A stretch of DNA of 64,000 bases from Hymenobacter translucens (lineage in GTDB: Bacteria; Bacteroidota; Bacteroidia; Cytophagales; Hymenobacteraceae). The first letter of the stretch is position 1; every line of letters starts with the position of its first letter. Under the pieces are notes generated by a model. That model made no database searches. It was not told the DNA's origin and was given only the letters and a program-made list of their open reading frames with translations. The DNA is taken from assembly GCF_020685205.1 (NCBI RefSeq), contig NZ_JAJERB010000001.1, forward strand, positions 434,001-498,000, given 5' to 3'. Positions 28,417-37,660 of this stretch are shown one piece after another. Both the position numbers and the translations under genes were made by a program.

Positions 28417-30459
28417 TTACGGGTGCTGCACCACGATTGGCTCGGCAAACTTAGCCAGCGCCTGGGTGTATAGCTCCCGGAGCGCACCGTATTCCTGGGC
28501 CGAATAGTGCGTTTTAGCCAGCTGCAGGCGCCCGGTTACGGTGAGCGTGCTAGTGGTTGTCCTGGTGATATTGTACAGAAACCGGCCTCCCCCGTTCGGC
28601 AGCGCGACGGTAGCATTGGCTGGCAGCTCAGTGACTGCGTAACCCGGAGGCAAGGTCAGTTCCACCTGGTACTCGAGTCGGGTCGGGCAGGCCATATCCA
28701 CCGGGTACAGCCGTTCGGGACTGATGAATGGATTGGCTGGCAAACCCAACTGCTGCAACGGCCGCAGATACAGCGTAGCAGCCGGATCTTTTCCACCCGG
28801 CAGATGGGCGGTCAGCACCAGGGATACGGCCCGTGTGAGGTCGATGGAGGAAGCCTCGGCCTGCTGCACCTGCCACTCCGGATGGGCCTGCTGCCACTGC
28901 TGACGAAGGGCGGGCAGGGGCTGGCGGTATTCGGGGGCCGAATAGCCGGCGTACTCCTGACTTATTTTTCCCTGCATTCCTCCCTTCGCGTCGAGCATCA
29001 GGTGGGCGCTGGTGTAGTGAAATCGGGCCGCGGGCGCAGTAAGGTTAATCCAGCGGCCACTGAGTCCCAGCACCCGGCCCTTGCCGTTCAGGCAGTCTTC
29101 GGGCAGCAGCTCGGCGGGCAGGGTGGGGTTGGTAGCGTCGAGCAACAGCTGATTGCCGCCAGGCAGGCTGACGTAAGCAGCCACGTAGTTAAACTGGCTT
29201 ATCACGGGAAGGTCGGTTTGCACCTGCCCGTGCGAGCGGGTGCTCAGCAGCAGGGGCTGGGCGTCGAGGCCGGCCTCGCGCAGGGCCCGCACCAGCAGCA
29301 GGTTTACTTCGGCCACGTTGCCCTGGCGCAGCTCCAGAACCATTCCGGGCGGGTTTTGGGTGTAGAGGGAGTTGCCTCGGGTGCAACTCACCGCTCCCAG
29401 CACCAGCTGGCGGACGGCCACCGCCCGGGCGGCCGGATCGGGGATGGAGCGCAGGCCCCCCGCCTCCCGAGCCAGGGCGGAGTTGCGCTTGAGATAGGCG
29501 CCAAAATCTTCCCGGGCCGCCAGCTTTTCCTCGATTTGCTCCCAGGTGCCGATCAAGAACTGCGGCTGACTATCGGCATCAAACTGAATTCGCTGCAACT
29601 CAAAGTCAACCCGGCTGAGGTAGTCGAATTCGGTGGTCAGGTAAGGCTCGGGCCGGAAAGCCGGGATATCCTTTTGCACCCAGCGGCGGGTCAGGGCCTG
29701 GGTGGTAATGGAAAAGGTCCGATTGGATGGAGTCCGGGCGGGCAGTCCCGCGGCCGAGCTGATATAGCTTTCACGGTAGCCGGTGGTGTACGGCACCGCA
29801 CCGCTTTCATTCACAGCAAACGGCCAAAAAGAGCGGGTAATTTCCTTGTACTGGTAGAAAGCAGGAATCTGAACGCGGTACTCGCTCCAGCGCACCGGAA
29901 CTGTCTGCTGAAACTGCCAGTCCTGCAGGTTGAACAGAAACGGGGAACGGATACGGTAAGTGAATTCGAGGATGGAGCCCTCCCGGACGTTAGGCAGCGT
30001 AAAGGCGTATTCGTCGTGCCGTTCGTCGAGCTTGCGGCTGAACACCGCCTCGCTTTTCATCAGGTCCCGGGTAAGCTCCTTGCCATTCAGATTGTAGGTA
30101 ACTGCTTTCAACTGCTGCAGTTGTTCGCGGGTGCCGGCCGGGTCGTGGTAGAGAATAACGCGCACGGTGGCGTGGTCGTAGCCGGAGCGGCGGCGAATCA
30201 GGCGCCGGGAGGTGCGCTCAAACCGCAGCTCAAAGCCATCCTGGGCACCGTTGATAGTAGACTGGCCGAAGTCGCACAGTACTTCCGCGGCCGATGAGTC
30301 AGCGGTGGGCTTAGCCAGTAGGGCGGCTGCCTCTTTGGCGTCGAGCTTGCCGAATCTGATGGGAACTTCCTGGGCGCGGAGGGAGGTGAAACTGAATAGC
30401 AGCAGGGCACTGCCAACCACCCGGTGGGCGGCGGGGCCTGAACAAGCAAACATCAACAT
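28417..30459 (-). CDS. DUF3857 / degenerate transglutaminase-like protein
   Basis: A ~680-residue exported protein. The start is set at the ATG at 30459 (MLMFACSGPAAHRVV), followed by a hydrophobic segment and cleavage-like SLRAQE; a longer frame to 30537 exists. The N-terminal ~250 residues form the DUF3857 domain (KAVTYNLNGKELTR, NVREGSILEFTYRIRSP). A transglutaminase-like core follows, but the catalytic cysteine position reads GNVAEVNLLLVRALREAG and the histidine motif FNYVAAYVSL, so two catalytic residues are missing, while LLLDATNPT keeps the aspartate. The end is a beta-rich DUF3858-like part. It is convergent with batC, 39 bases apart. Role unknown; likely a binding or scaffold protein of the envelope. 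Confidence 0.82.
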   Translation of the reverse strand: MLMFACSGPAAHRVVGSALLLFSFTSLRAQEVPIRFGKLDAKEAAALLAKPTADSSAAEVLCDFGQSTINGAQDGFELRFERTSRRLIRRRSGYDHATVRVILYHDPAGTREQLQQLKAVTYNLNGKELTRDLMKSEAVFSRKLDERHDEYAFTLPNVREGSILEFTYRIRSPFLFNLQDWQFQQTVPVRWSEYRVQIPAFYQYKEITRSFWPFAVNESGAVPYTTGYRESYISSAAGLPARTPSNRTFSITTQALTRRWVQKDIPAFRPEPYLTTEFDYLSRVDFELQRIQFDADSQPQFLIGTWEQIEEKLAAREDFGAYLKRNSALAREAGGLRSIPDPAARAVAVRQLVLGAVSCTRGNSLYTQNPPGMVLELRQGNVAEVNLLLVRALREAGLDAQPLLLSTRSHGQVQTDLPVISQFNYVAAYVSLPGGNQLLLDATNPTLPAELLPEDCLNGKGRVLGLSGRWINLTAPAARFHYTSAHLMLDAKGGMQGKISQEYAGYSAPEYRQPLPALRQQWQQAHPEWQVQQAEASSIDLTRAVSLVLTAHLPGGKDPAATLYLRPLQQLGLPANPFISPERLYPVDMACPTRLEYQVELTLPPGYAVTELPANATVALPNGGGRFLYNITRTTTSTLTVTGRLQLAKTHYSAQEYGALRELYTQALAKFAEPIVVQHP

Positions 30460-30540
30460 AGCGGTAACGGGCAGCGAAACGATAAACCGGACACAATAGA
30501 GGCAGGTAAAGCTATTTAAAAGCGCACCGCCCACCAACTA

Positions 30541-30548
30541 TACATTTG
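30541..30548 (+). promoter_or_regulatory. Promoter -7 element of the thiolase gene
   Basis: TACATTTG fits TAnnTTTG fully; 114 bases before the thiolase ATG at 30662. A leader of about 105 bases would result. Confidence 0.45.
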
Positions 30549-30661
30549 CCCAGCTCGCTCCGACAGCTGCCACCGGCTAAAACCAAACCCGGACTTTCCA
30601 GTACTTTTGAGCACCCAACCCGGTACTTTTCTGTTTCCCTTCCAAACCCACCAAATTTCCC

Positions 30662-31843
30662 ATGCAGATTAAAGAAGTATATATCATTTCCGCCGTGCGC
30701 ACCCCTATCGGCTCGTTTGGCGGCAGCCTGGCCTCCTTGTCGGCTACCGACCTGGGCGGCATTGCCCTGAAGGGCGCCCTGGAAAAAGCCGGCGTCGACC
30801 CCAAGGAGGTAGAGCAGGTGATTATGGGCAACGTGATTTCGGCCAACCTCGGTCAGGCTCCGGCCCGGCAGGCAGCGCTGAAAGCCGGTCTGGGCTTCGA
30901 AGTAGAATGCACCACCGTTAACAAAGTGTGCGCCTCGGGCACCAAGGCCATCATGTTCGCCTCCCAGGCCATCATGCTGGGCCAGGCCGACGTAATTTTG
31001 GCCGGCGGCATGGAAAGCATGTCCAACGTACCCTACTACCTCGACAAGGCCCGCTTTGGCGCCAAGTACGGGCACGGGCAGATGATTGACGGCCTGATGA
31101 AGGACGGCCTCTGGGACCCGCACCACGACTATGCCATGGGCAACGCGGCCGAGAATACGGCCAAGGAGATGGGCATCACCCGCGAAGAGCAGGATGCCTT
31201 TGCCATCGAGAGCTACACCCGCAGCGCCAAGGCCGCTCAGGAAGGCAAGAAGAAAGACGAAATCATTCCCATTTCCATCGAAAGCCGGGGCAAGACCACC
31301 GTTATTTCCGACGATGAGGAATACCTGAAGGTGGACTTCGCCAAAGTTCCCGGTCTGAAGTCGCCCTTCGTGAAGGAAGGCTCGGTTACGGCCGCCAACG
31401 CCTCCACGCTGAACGACGGCGCTGCCGCCATCCTGCTGATGAGCAAGGAGAAGGCCGAAGAGCTGGGCGTGAAGCCCATCGGCAAGATTCGCGGCTTTGC
31501 CGACGCCGAGCAGGAGCCGCAGTGGTTTACCACCTCCCCTTCCCTGGCTATTCCGAAAGCCCTGAAGCACGCCGGCCTACAGGCCAGCGACGTGGACTTC
31601 TACGAAATCAACGAAGCCTTTTCGGTGGTGAGCCTGGCCAACAACAAGCTGCTGAAGCTGGAAGGCACCAAGGTGAACGTGTACGGCGGGGCCGTGAGCC
31701 TGGGCCACCCGCTCGGCGCCTCGGGTGCCCGCATCGTGACCACGCTGATGAGCGTGCTGCAAAACGAAGGCGGCAAGATCGGGGTAACCGGCATCTGCAA
31801 CGGCGGGGGCGGTGCTTCCAGCATTGTCGTTGAAAAGATGTAG
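30662..31843 (+). CDS. Acetyl-CoA C-acetyltransferase (thiolase)
   Basis: A 393-residue thiolase of the biosynthetic acetoacetyl-CoA type, condensing two acetyl-CoA or cleaving 3-ketoacyl-CoA. The nucleophile is Cys90 in NKVCASGTKA; the histidine lies in NEAFSVV...GHPLGASGARI and the second cysteine in CNGGGGAS near the end. The N-terminus reads VYIISAVRTPIGSFGG, typical of the family. Length matches the ~390-residue norm. It stands alone with promoter and terminator, so its pathway (ketogenesis, degradation or polyhydroxybutyrate) cannot be told from context. Confidence 0.93.
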   Translation: MQIKEVYIISAVRTPIGSFGGSLASLSATDLGGIALKGALEKAGVDPKEVEQVIMGNVISANLGQAPARQAALKAGLGFEVECTTVNKVCASGTKAIMFASQAIMLGQADVILAGGMESMSNVPYYLDKARFGAKYGHGQMIDGLMKDGLWDPHHDYAMGNAAENTAKEMGITREEQDAFAIESYTRSAKAAQEGKKKDEIIPISIESRGKTTVISDDEEYLKVDFAKVPGLKSPFVKEGSVTAANASTLNDGAAAILLMSKEKAEELGVKPIGKIRGFADAEQEPQWFTTSPSLAIPKALKHAGLQASDVDFYEINEAFSVVSLANNKLLKLEGTKVNVYGGAVSLGHPLGASGARIVTTLMSVLQNEGGKIGVTGICNGGGGASSIVVEKM

Positions 31844-31876
31844 TACCGGCATTGCTGGCTGTATTTTTGAATTCCG

Positions 31877-31909
31877 AAAGCCCCGTCCATTTTGGTACCG
31901 GGGCTTTTT
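31877..31909 (+). terminator. Terminator of the thiolase gene
   Basis: AAAGCCCCG (31877-31885) pairs with CGGGGCTTT (31899-31907), followed by TT; 33 bases after the stop. Confidence 0.82.
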
Positions 31910-31991
31910 GCTTCTTTTTGCACAACTGACCCGCGCCGTGCCCCCAGCCTTGTCAGACACTTTCTGCCGGCTTCCCGGCGTTCTTGCACCT

Positions 31992-33398
31992 ATGAAACGA
32001 GTTCTCGTCCTGCTTTGCCTGCTGTTGCTGCTCGCGCCCCTGGCGCAGGCCCAGAAGCTGCGCCGCTTCACCACCTACTTCGACTCGACCAACACCCGCA
32101 AGCGGGAAGTGTACATGGCCGTGGTTTCCGGCGACACCGTCATGGAAGGTCCCTACAAGCGGTTTTACCGCTCCGGCCGGGTCGAAGCCGTAACCCGCTA
32201 CGCCGGCGGCAAGCGCGACAGCGCCTACGTGGAGTTCTTCGAGGGTGGGGGGCGGCGGCTGGAAGTCACCTTCCGGCAGGGCGTGCGCCAGGGTCCGTTC
32301 CGCACCTATTATGACTCGGGCAAGCTGGCCCAGGAGGGCAGCTACGAAAACGACCAGCCTACCGGCACGCTGCGCTACTACCACCCCAGCGGAGAAGTTC
32401 GCCTCGAAACGACCCTGGCCAACGGGCAGCCCGCGGGCGTGGTGCGGGAGCTGTACCCTACCGGCAAGCCCCGATCGGAAGTGACGTATGCAAACGGGCA
32501 AACCAACGGGCCGGTAAAAACCTTTTTCCCGAATGGCCAGCTGCAGAGCGAGGGTACGTTCCGAAACGGCCTGCTGGCCGGCCCTTATAAAACGTATTAC
32601 GAAAACGGGCAGGTCGAAACAGAAATCCTGGCCGATAAGAACGGGCGGGGCAACTACCGCAGCTACTATCCCTCGGGCAAGCTGCGCACGGAGGGTACCT
32701 ACGTGGCCGCCCGGCTTCAGGAGCGGGCCATCAAGAATCCGCTGGCCGACGACCTGACCAAGCGCGCAGCCTCCGTGGCGACGGGCACTTCGAACCTCGA
32801 CGGCCCGGCCAAGTCGTACTACGAAAGCGGGACGGTGAAGAGCAAGATGAACTACCGCAACGGGGTGCTGACGGGTACCACACAGAACTTCTTTTCCTCC
32901 GGTAAGCTGGAGCAGGAAATTGAGTACAGCAACCTGGCCCGGGACCGGAAAGTAACCAACTATTTTGAGGCCGGCGGGGTCCGGGAAGAGCAGCAGTTCA
33001 AGAACAACCGGCCGGCCGGTACCTGGCGGCAGTTCTACGCCGGCGGCAAGCAGGTGCAGAGTCAGGAAACCTACGTTAACGGCCGGCTGGGTGGAGAAAA
33101 GCTAACCTACTTCAGCTCGGGCACCGTGGAAAGCCGCATTCCCCACGAAAACGGCAAGCCCGCCGGCCTCGGGCAGACGTTCTATCCTTCGGGCAAGCTG
33201 AAAACCGAAACCACGTACCTGAAAGGTTTGCGCACCGGCCCCTTCCGGCAGCTGCGCGAAGACGGCACCCTGGAAGTGAGCGGTACGTTCCGCAACAACC
33301 GGGAAACCGGCGTGTGGAGCTACTACGGCCCGGATGGCAAGACCGTAGCCTCAAAGAAAACCTTTCGGGGCGGGCAGGAGGTAAAGACCGGAAAATAA
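31992..33398 (+). CDS. Exported YwqK/MORN-type repeat protein
   Basis: A 468-residue protein with a signal peptide (MKRVLVLLCLLLLLAPLAQAQ) and about 15 tandem repeats of ~22-24 residues of the form 'GPYKTYYENGQVETE', 'GTLRYYHPSGEVRLE', 'GPFRQLREDGTLEVS'. This is the MORN-like repeat annotated in databases as the YwqK antitoxin family; the toxin-antitoxin label comes from Bacillus and is not supported here, since the protein is exported and no toxin gene lies nearby. The start at 31992 is preferred because the frame upstream covers the thiolase terminator. Probable surface or periplasmic beta-structure; role unknown. Confidence 0.85.
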   Translation: MKRVLVLLCLLLLLAPLAQAQKLRRFTTYFDSTNTRKREVYMAVVSGDTVMEGPYKRFYRSGRVEAVTRYAGGKRDSAYVEFFEGGGRRLEVTFRQGVRQGPFRTYYDSGKLAQEGSYENDQPTGTLRYYHPSGEVRLETTLANGQPAGVVRELYPTGKPRSEVTYANGQTNGPVKTFFPNGQLQSEGTFRNGLLAGPYKTYYENGQVETEILADKNGRGNYRSYYPSGKLRTEGTYVAARLQERAIKNPLADDLTKRAASVATGTSNLDGPAKSYYESGTVKSKMNYRNGVLTGTTQNFFSSGKLEQEIEYSNLARDRKVTNYFEAGGVREEQQFKNNRPAGTWRQFYAGGKQVQSQETYVNGRLGGEKLTYFSSGTVESRIPHENGKPAGLGQTFYPSGKLKTETTYLKGLRTGPFRQLREDGTLEVSGTFRNNRETGVWSYYGPDGKTVASKKTFRGGQEVKTGK

Positions 33399-33477
33399 GC
33401 AACGCCACGACGATGAGGGCCAGGGGCCGCAGACCATCCGGTCCGCAGCCCTTCTTGTTTTAAGAGGAAAGGAACCT

Positions 33478-33994
33478 GCGTGGACGCCGAGGCGAGCGTG
33501 GGCAACGCAGTGGTTACGCGTACGACCTTCATCAACGCGAGCCACAACACCACCTATGGGCTGGAACTCTCCCTGAACCAGCCTCTGACCAAGTGGTGGC
33601 GCCTGAATGCCTCGGGCGCGGCGTACCGTAACGTCATTGCCGTGAACACCGGCACCGAAGCCGACAACCGCAACTTCGCCTATACCGCCCGGGTCAACAC
33701 GACCCTCACCCCCTGAAAAAGCTCGACGCGCAGCTGACCGGCAACTACCGCTTAGCCAACGTGACGGCCCAGGACCGGGGCTCGATTACGCTGCGGGTAG
33801 CCGACGTGCTCAACACCCAGCAGTTCGTGGTGCACGCGCACGGGAAAGGAGTGGCCTCCGACTTCCGGTTTAAGCGGGAGTCGTGCATCGGCTTCCTGGA
33901 CTTCAGCTATCGGTTCGGCAACGACCAGGCTCCCATCCGCCCCCGCCGTCGCACCGATCAGCCCAGCGGTACTTCGACCGGCTCGGAATTTTAA
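33478..33994 (+). pseudogene. Decayed 3' remnant of a TonB-dependent receptor
   Basis: Two pieces in different frames together resemble the C-terminal barrel of the intact receptor at 35121-37583. The first (33478-33716) contains TTYGLELSLNQPLTKWWRLN and NTGTEADNRNFAYTARVNT, equal to TSYGVEMSLNQPLAKWWRLT and following. A stop (TGA 33714) interrupts; the reading continues two bases shifted with KLDAQLTGNYRLANVTAQDRG, then skips about 25 residues of the parent and resumes as SITLRVADVLNTQQF. It ends with LDFSYRFGNDQAPIRPRRR. No signal peptide, plug domain or start is present, so this is the tail of a lost or recombined receptor copy. Confidence 0.82.
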
Positions 33995-34027
33995 TCAGTT
34001 CGGTCAGGCTCCTGGCCCAGGCTGTCG

Positions 34028-34064
34028 CCGGCCCACTTTCTGCGGAAGTTGGGCCGGTTTTTTT
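34028..34064 (+). terminator. Terminator after the receptor remnant
   Basis: CCGGCCCA (34028-34035) pairs with TGGGCCGG (34050-34057), followed by T7. Probably the original terminator of the lost receptor gene. Confidence 0.85.
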
Positions 34065-34259
34065 ATTGAAATACCGCTCTGGAACGCAGTAGATGCGCAT
34101 TCATCAAAAATTATTGAATTCTCAGGCATCCATTTTCATCAGTCTTTCATCATACTATCAACAGCCCCGGCCGGCGTATCATACCAGGCTACCACCCGCT
34201 GACCCTTCCCCCTTTTACCCGCTCCTTGAAAAGAACAAAAAAATATTTTCACTAGTACC

Positions 34260-34290
34260 TTGCGTCGCATAGTACCTTATCCTACCTTTG
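34260..34290 (+). promoter_or_regulatory. Strong Bacteroidota promoter
   Basis: TTG at 34260-34262 and TACCTTTG at 34283-34290, spaced 20 bases, an ideal -33/-7 pair. It lies 210 bases before the small gene at 34501; the leader between contains no recognised structure. This explains most of the 505-base gap together with the terminator at 34028. Confidence 0.7.
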
Positions 34291-34500
34291 TTCCGTTCCT
34301 TCTGCCTAGCTCAGTTCCGGTGTGATCCGGAAGCCCGCCGCAGAGCCGCCCGGCCGGATGCCTGGAATGAGTCTGACGCCAGCTGATCGAAGCTGCCGCC
34401 TTTGAGTTTGGCCTCCGCCTGTGCTTCAGGATTGAACCGCGGCTTTCCCGCACCGCCCAGGCCCGACTTTCTCCTTCTCACCAATACCATTCTTCTCCTC

Positions 34501-34953
34501 ATGAAAACGTCTTTCACCTCCCGCCTTTTCCTGACCCTGGCCTTCGTATTCTCGGCCGCTGCATCGCTGTTCGCCCAAGCCCCCGCTCAGGGCACCGTAA
34601 CCGGCCGCCTCGTCGATGGCGAAACGCGCGAAGCCATTCCTTACGCCACCGTCGTACTCGTGCCCCGCACCGCTCACCGGCCCCTGCACACCATCCGCAC
34701 CGGCGCCGACGGTACCTTCCGCCTGGGTAAGCTGCCCCTGGGCCAGTACACGCTCCGCACCAACGTCCTGGGTTACCAGAACTTCAACCCCATCCTCGTG
34801 CTGAATGCCCAGCAGGCTTCGCAGTCGCTCGGCACCGTAGCCCTGTTGCCCCGTCAGATGCTGGTCGCCCAAACTCCGGTCCGGACCTTCCGCCCGATTC
34901 AGACGCTGAACCTGAGCAAGCGCATTGCCCGTCTGCAGCCCCGCCGCTCGTAA
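34501..34953 (+). CDS. Stand-alone carboxypeptidase-regulatory-like domain protein
   Basis: A 150-residue exported protein: signal peptide MKTSFTSRLFLTLAFVFS...FAQ, then one CarboxypepD_reg-like beta-sandwich (GTVTGRLVDGETREAIPYA, TGADGTFRLGKLPLGQYTLR, VLGYQNFNP) like the N-terminal domain of TonB-dependent receptors, and a basic C-terminal tail (LNLSKRIARLQPRRS). The start at 34501 is chosen for the signal peptide. The plug and barrel are absent. It sits 167 bases upstream of an intact receptor with the same type of N-terminal domain and may be a partner, or a truncated receptor that kept only its first domain. Confidence 0.75.
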   Translation: MKTSFTSRLFLTLAFVFSAAASLFAQAPAQGTVTGRLVDGETREAIPYATVVLVPRTAHRPLHTIRTGADGTFRLGKLPLGQYTLRTNVLGYQNFNPILVLNAQQASQSLGTVALLPRQMLVAQTPVRTFRPIQTLNLSKRIARLQPRRS

Positions 34954-35054
34954 GCCCTGGCTTATTTTTTTACCTCTGTACTTGGTTTTACCCAGTACCT
35001 TCTACAAGCTCAGCCAGTCCTTGCGCTAGGCTACTGTCACCCGAAAAAAAGTCC

Positions 35055-35078
35055 GCGGCGGGGCCCGCTCCCCGCCGC
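35055..35078 (+). terminator. GC-rich hairpin upstream of the TonB receptor
   Basis: GCGGCGGGG (35055-35063) and CCCCGCCGC (35070-35078), loop CCCGCT, preceded by A7 and without a T run. Lies 42 bases before the receptor ATG; could be a leader structure or weak terminator of the upstream gene. Confidence 0.4.
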
Positions 35079-35120
35079 TGTGGCCTTCACCTTATCCTCT
35101 CCACTTTTCTCTTCTTTCCG

Positions 35121-37583
35121 ATGAACCACTTCTTCTCATTTAGCCGGTCGCTGCGGAGCTTTGGACTTCTGGTGGCCCTTGTAACGCTGGCCGCCTCGGC
35201 CCAGGCCCAGGCGCCCACCACCGGTTCGGTTACCGGCTCCCTGCTCGACCAGTCCAACGGTCAGGCCCTGCCCTTCGCCAACGTGGTGCTGCTCCGGGCC
35301 CAGGACTCCAGCTTTGTCAGCGGAGCCCAGACCGGCGAGAACGGTGCTTTCGTACTGGATAAAGTCAGCCTGGGCACCTACCTGGTGCGGGCCTCGGTGG
35401 TCGGCTACAAGCCCCTGCGCCGGACGGTCTCTCTCACCGCCGCTGCTCCCCAGGTGCAGCTCGGTGCCCTGCGCCTCGGCGCCACAGCCACCCAGCTTAA
35501 GGGCGTAACGGTGCAGGGCGAAAAGGCCGCCATCGTCGACAACCTCGACAAGAAAGTCATCAATGTGGAGAAGGATTTGGGCAGCGTGGGCGGCACGGCC
35601 GTAAACGTGCTGCAGAACGTGCCCTCGGTGACGGTAGATCAGAACGGGGCGGTGAGCATGCGCGGTACCAGCAACATTACCATCCTCATCGACGGCAAGC
35701 CCACCGGCGGCGCCGGCCAGGGCAACCGCCTCGAGCAGATTCCGGCCAGCAGCATCGAGCGGGTGGAAGTGATGACCAACCCCTCGGCCCGCTACGACGC
35801 CCAGGGCGGCGGCGGGGTGCTGAACATCATCCTGAAAAAGCAGAAGAAGGACGGCTGGAACGGCACCGCTATGCTCAACGTGGGCACCCGCGACAAGTAC
35901 AACACCTCCCTGAGTTTGAACCGCCGCGCCGGCAAGCTCAACGTGTCGGGCTCCTACGACGCCGTGAATGACCAGTGGCACAACCGCAGCAACCAGCAGC
36001 AGCAGGCCACGCTGGAAGGCAGCACCCTGGTGACTGACCTGCAGGGCCGCAGCACCAACCACAACAAAAACCACAACGGCCGCCTGGCCCTCGACTACAC
36101 CCTCTCGCCCACCCAGAGCGTGAGCGTATCGGTAGCCCCGAACCTGCACCACGGCGACAACTCTGCCAGCCAGACCACGAGCCTGCGCAAAGACGACCAG
36201 AGCCTGCCCACCCAGACCAGCGCCACAGCCGTGACCGAGGACGTGAACATTCTGAACAGCCGCCTCGACTACCGCCGCACCTGGGAAGGCCAGAAGGGCC
36301 GGGAGCTGTCGGGCAGCATCAACCACACGCTGATTGATGCGGATGTGAACGTGGGCCAGCGCCTGCTGGGCGGCGCCCCGGTGCTGACCGCCTGGCGCCA
36401 GGACTTCGCCGTGCAGGCCAACGTAGTGGACGGCCAGATCGACTACGTGTACCCGCTGGCCGGCAAAGGCCGGGTGGACCTGGGCATAAAAAGCCAGTAC
36501 CAGACCAGCAACGGCACGAACGACTACATGCAGGAAACTGCTGACAAGGCCGGCTACGTGTTCATGCCCGAGCGCTCCTTTGCCTACACCTTTAACGAGT
36601 ACGTACAGGCCGGCTACGGTACCTACCAGCGCGAATTCGGCAAGTGGAGCGTGCAGGGCGGCCTCCGGGCCGAGTACACCCACACCTACGGCGAGGTGCT
36701 GAACCGCCAGGGCAAGTTCGACCGTCAGTACCTGAACCTGTTTCCCTCGACCACGGTGGTGCGCACCCTGCCCGGCGACCAGCGCGTGCAGGTCAGCTAC
36801 GCCCGCCGCATCAACCGCCCCGACTTTATGCAGCTGCTGCCTTTCCCGCTTTACCAGGATGCCCGCAACTACCGCATCGGGGACCCCAACATCCGTCCCG
36901 AGTACGTGAACAGCCTGGAGCTGGGCCACCAGGTGAGCAAGGGCGGCGCCACGCTCAGCACCACGGTGTTCTACCGCCAGATCAACAACGCCATCCAGCG
37001 CTTCCGCGACGTGGACACGGTGGCTACCCGCCAGAACCCCGGCCTCGGCATCGTATCGATGATGTACAACCGCAACCTGGGGCAGAGCACCAGCTACGGC
37101 GTGGAGATGTCGCTGAACCAGCCCCTGGCCAAGTGGTGGCGCCTGACGGCTACCGGTTCGCTGTTCCAGAACAGCATTACGGCCGCCACGGGCACCGAAG
37201 CCAGCCGCCGCAACGTCACCGGTACCGTCCGCCTGCTGAACACCTTCAACCCCACCCCTAAGCTCGACGTGCAGCTGACCGGCAGCTACCGTGCCCCCGT
37301 CCTCACCGTGCAGGGCCGTCTCGAGTCGATCTACGGCGTGGACGTAGCCTTCCGCCAGCGCCTGTTCAACGACAAGGCTGCCCTGACACTGCGGGTAAGC
37401 GACATCTTCAACACCCGCCGCCAGCGCATCTCGGCTTACTCAAATGGCTACCAGACCACCGGCGAGTTTAAAAACGAAACCCAGCTCGCCTACCTCGGCT
37501 TCTCCTACTACTTCGGCTCGAACAAGCCCCCGAAGCGGATTGAGGCTCAGCCCCAGGGCGGTGGCGGCGGCTTCGGCGGCTAA
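35121..37583 (+). CDS. TonB-dependent outer-membrane receptor
   Basis: An 820-residue outer-membrane protein with signal peptide (to ASAQAQ), a CarboxypepD_reg-like domain (residues ~32-120, GSVTGSLLDQSNGQALPFAN), a plug domain (~130-235, LQNVPSVTVDQNGAVSMRG, RVEVMTNPSARYDAQGGGGV) and a ~560-residue beta barrel of the 'outer membrane protein beta-barrel family' type. The barrel ends LAYLGFSYYFGSNKPPKRIE with a Gly-rich tail. Such receptors import or bind large ligands using TonB energy, but this sub-family lacks an obvious SusD partner, and none is encoded nearby. A decayed copy of its C-terminal part lies 1.1 kb upstream. Confidence 0.92.
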   Translation: MNHFFSFSRSLRSFGLLVALVTLAASAQAQAPTTGSVTGSLLDQSNGQALPFANVVLLRAQDSSFVSGAQTGENGAFVLDKVSLGTYLVRASVVGYKPLRRTVSLTAAAPQVQLGALRLGATATQLKGVTVQGEKAAIVDNLDKKVINVEKDLGSVGGTAVNVLQNVPSVTVDQNGAVSMRGTSNITILIDGKPTGGAGQGNRLEQIPASSIERVEVMTNPSARYDAQGGGGVLNIILKKQKKDGWNGTAMLNVGTRDKYNTSLSLNRRAGKLNVSGSYDAVNDQWHNRSNQQQQATLEGSTLVTDLQGRSTNHNKNHNGRLALDYTLSPTQSVSVSVAPNLHHGDNSASQTTSLRKDDQSLPTQTSATAVTEDVNILNSRLDYRRTWEGQKGRELSGSINHTLIDADVNVGQRLLGGAPVLTAWRQDFAVQANVVDGQIDYVYPLAGKGRVDLGIKSQYQTSNGTNDYMQETADKAGYVFMPERSFAYTFNEYVQAGYGTYQREFGKWSVQGGLRAEYTHTYGEVLNRQGKFDRQYLNLFPSTTVVRTLPGDQRVQVSYARRINRPDFMQLLPFPLYQDARNYRIGDPNIRPEYVNSLELGHQVSKGGATLSTTVFYRQINNAIQRFRDVDTVATRQNPGLGIVSMMYNRNLGQSTSYGVEMSLNQPLAKWWRLTATGSLFQNSITAATGTEASRRNVTGTVRLLNTFNPTPKLDVQLTGSYRAPVLTVQGRLESIYGVDVAFRQRLFNDKAALTLRVSDIFNTRRQRISAYSNGYQTTGEFKNETQLAYLGFSYYFGSNKPPKRIEAQPQGGGGGFGG

Positions 37584-37660
37584 GCATTCACAAATCCACC
37601 CAGCACGGCGGTTACTTTCCGAGCTGCCGGGCATGAACAGGACGTTGGGCACCCGGCCCG

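Noticed and set aside
31992-33398. Toxin-antitoxin function for the YwqK-like protein
   Set aside because: The protein has a signal peptide and no toxin gene is adjacent; the label comes only from the repeat family name.
35121-37583. A SusCD pair
   Set aside because: No SusD-type lipoprotein gene is near the receptor, and the barrel belongs to the other beta-barrel family.
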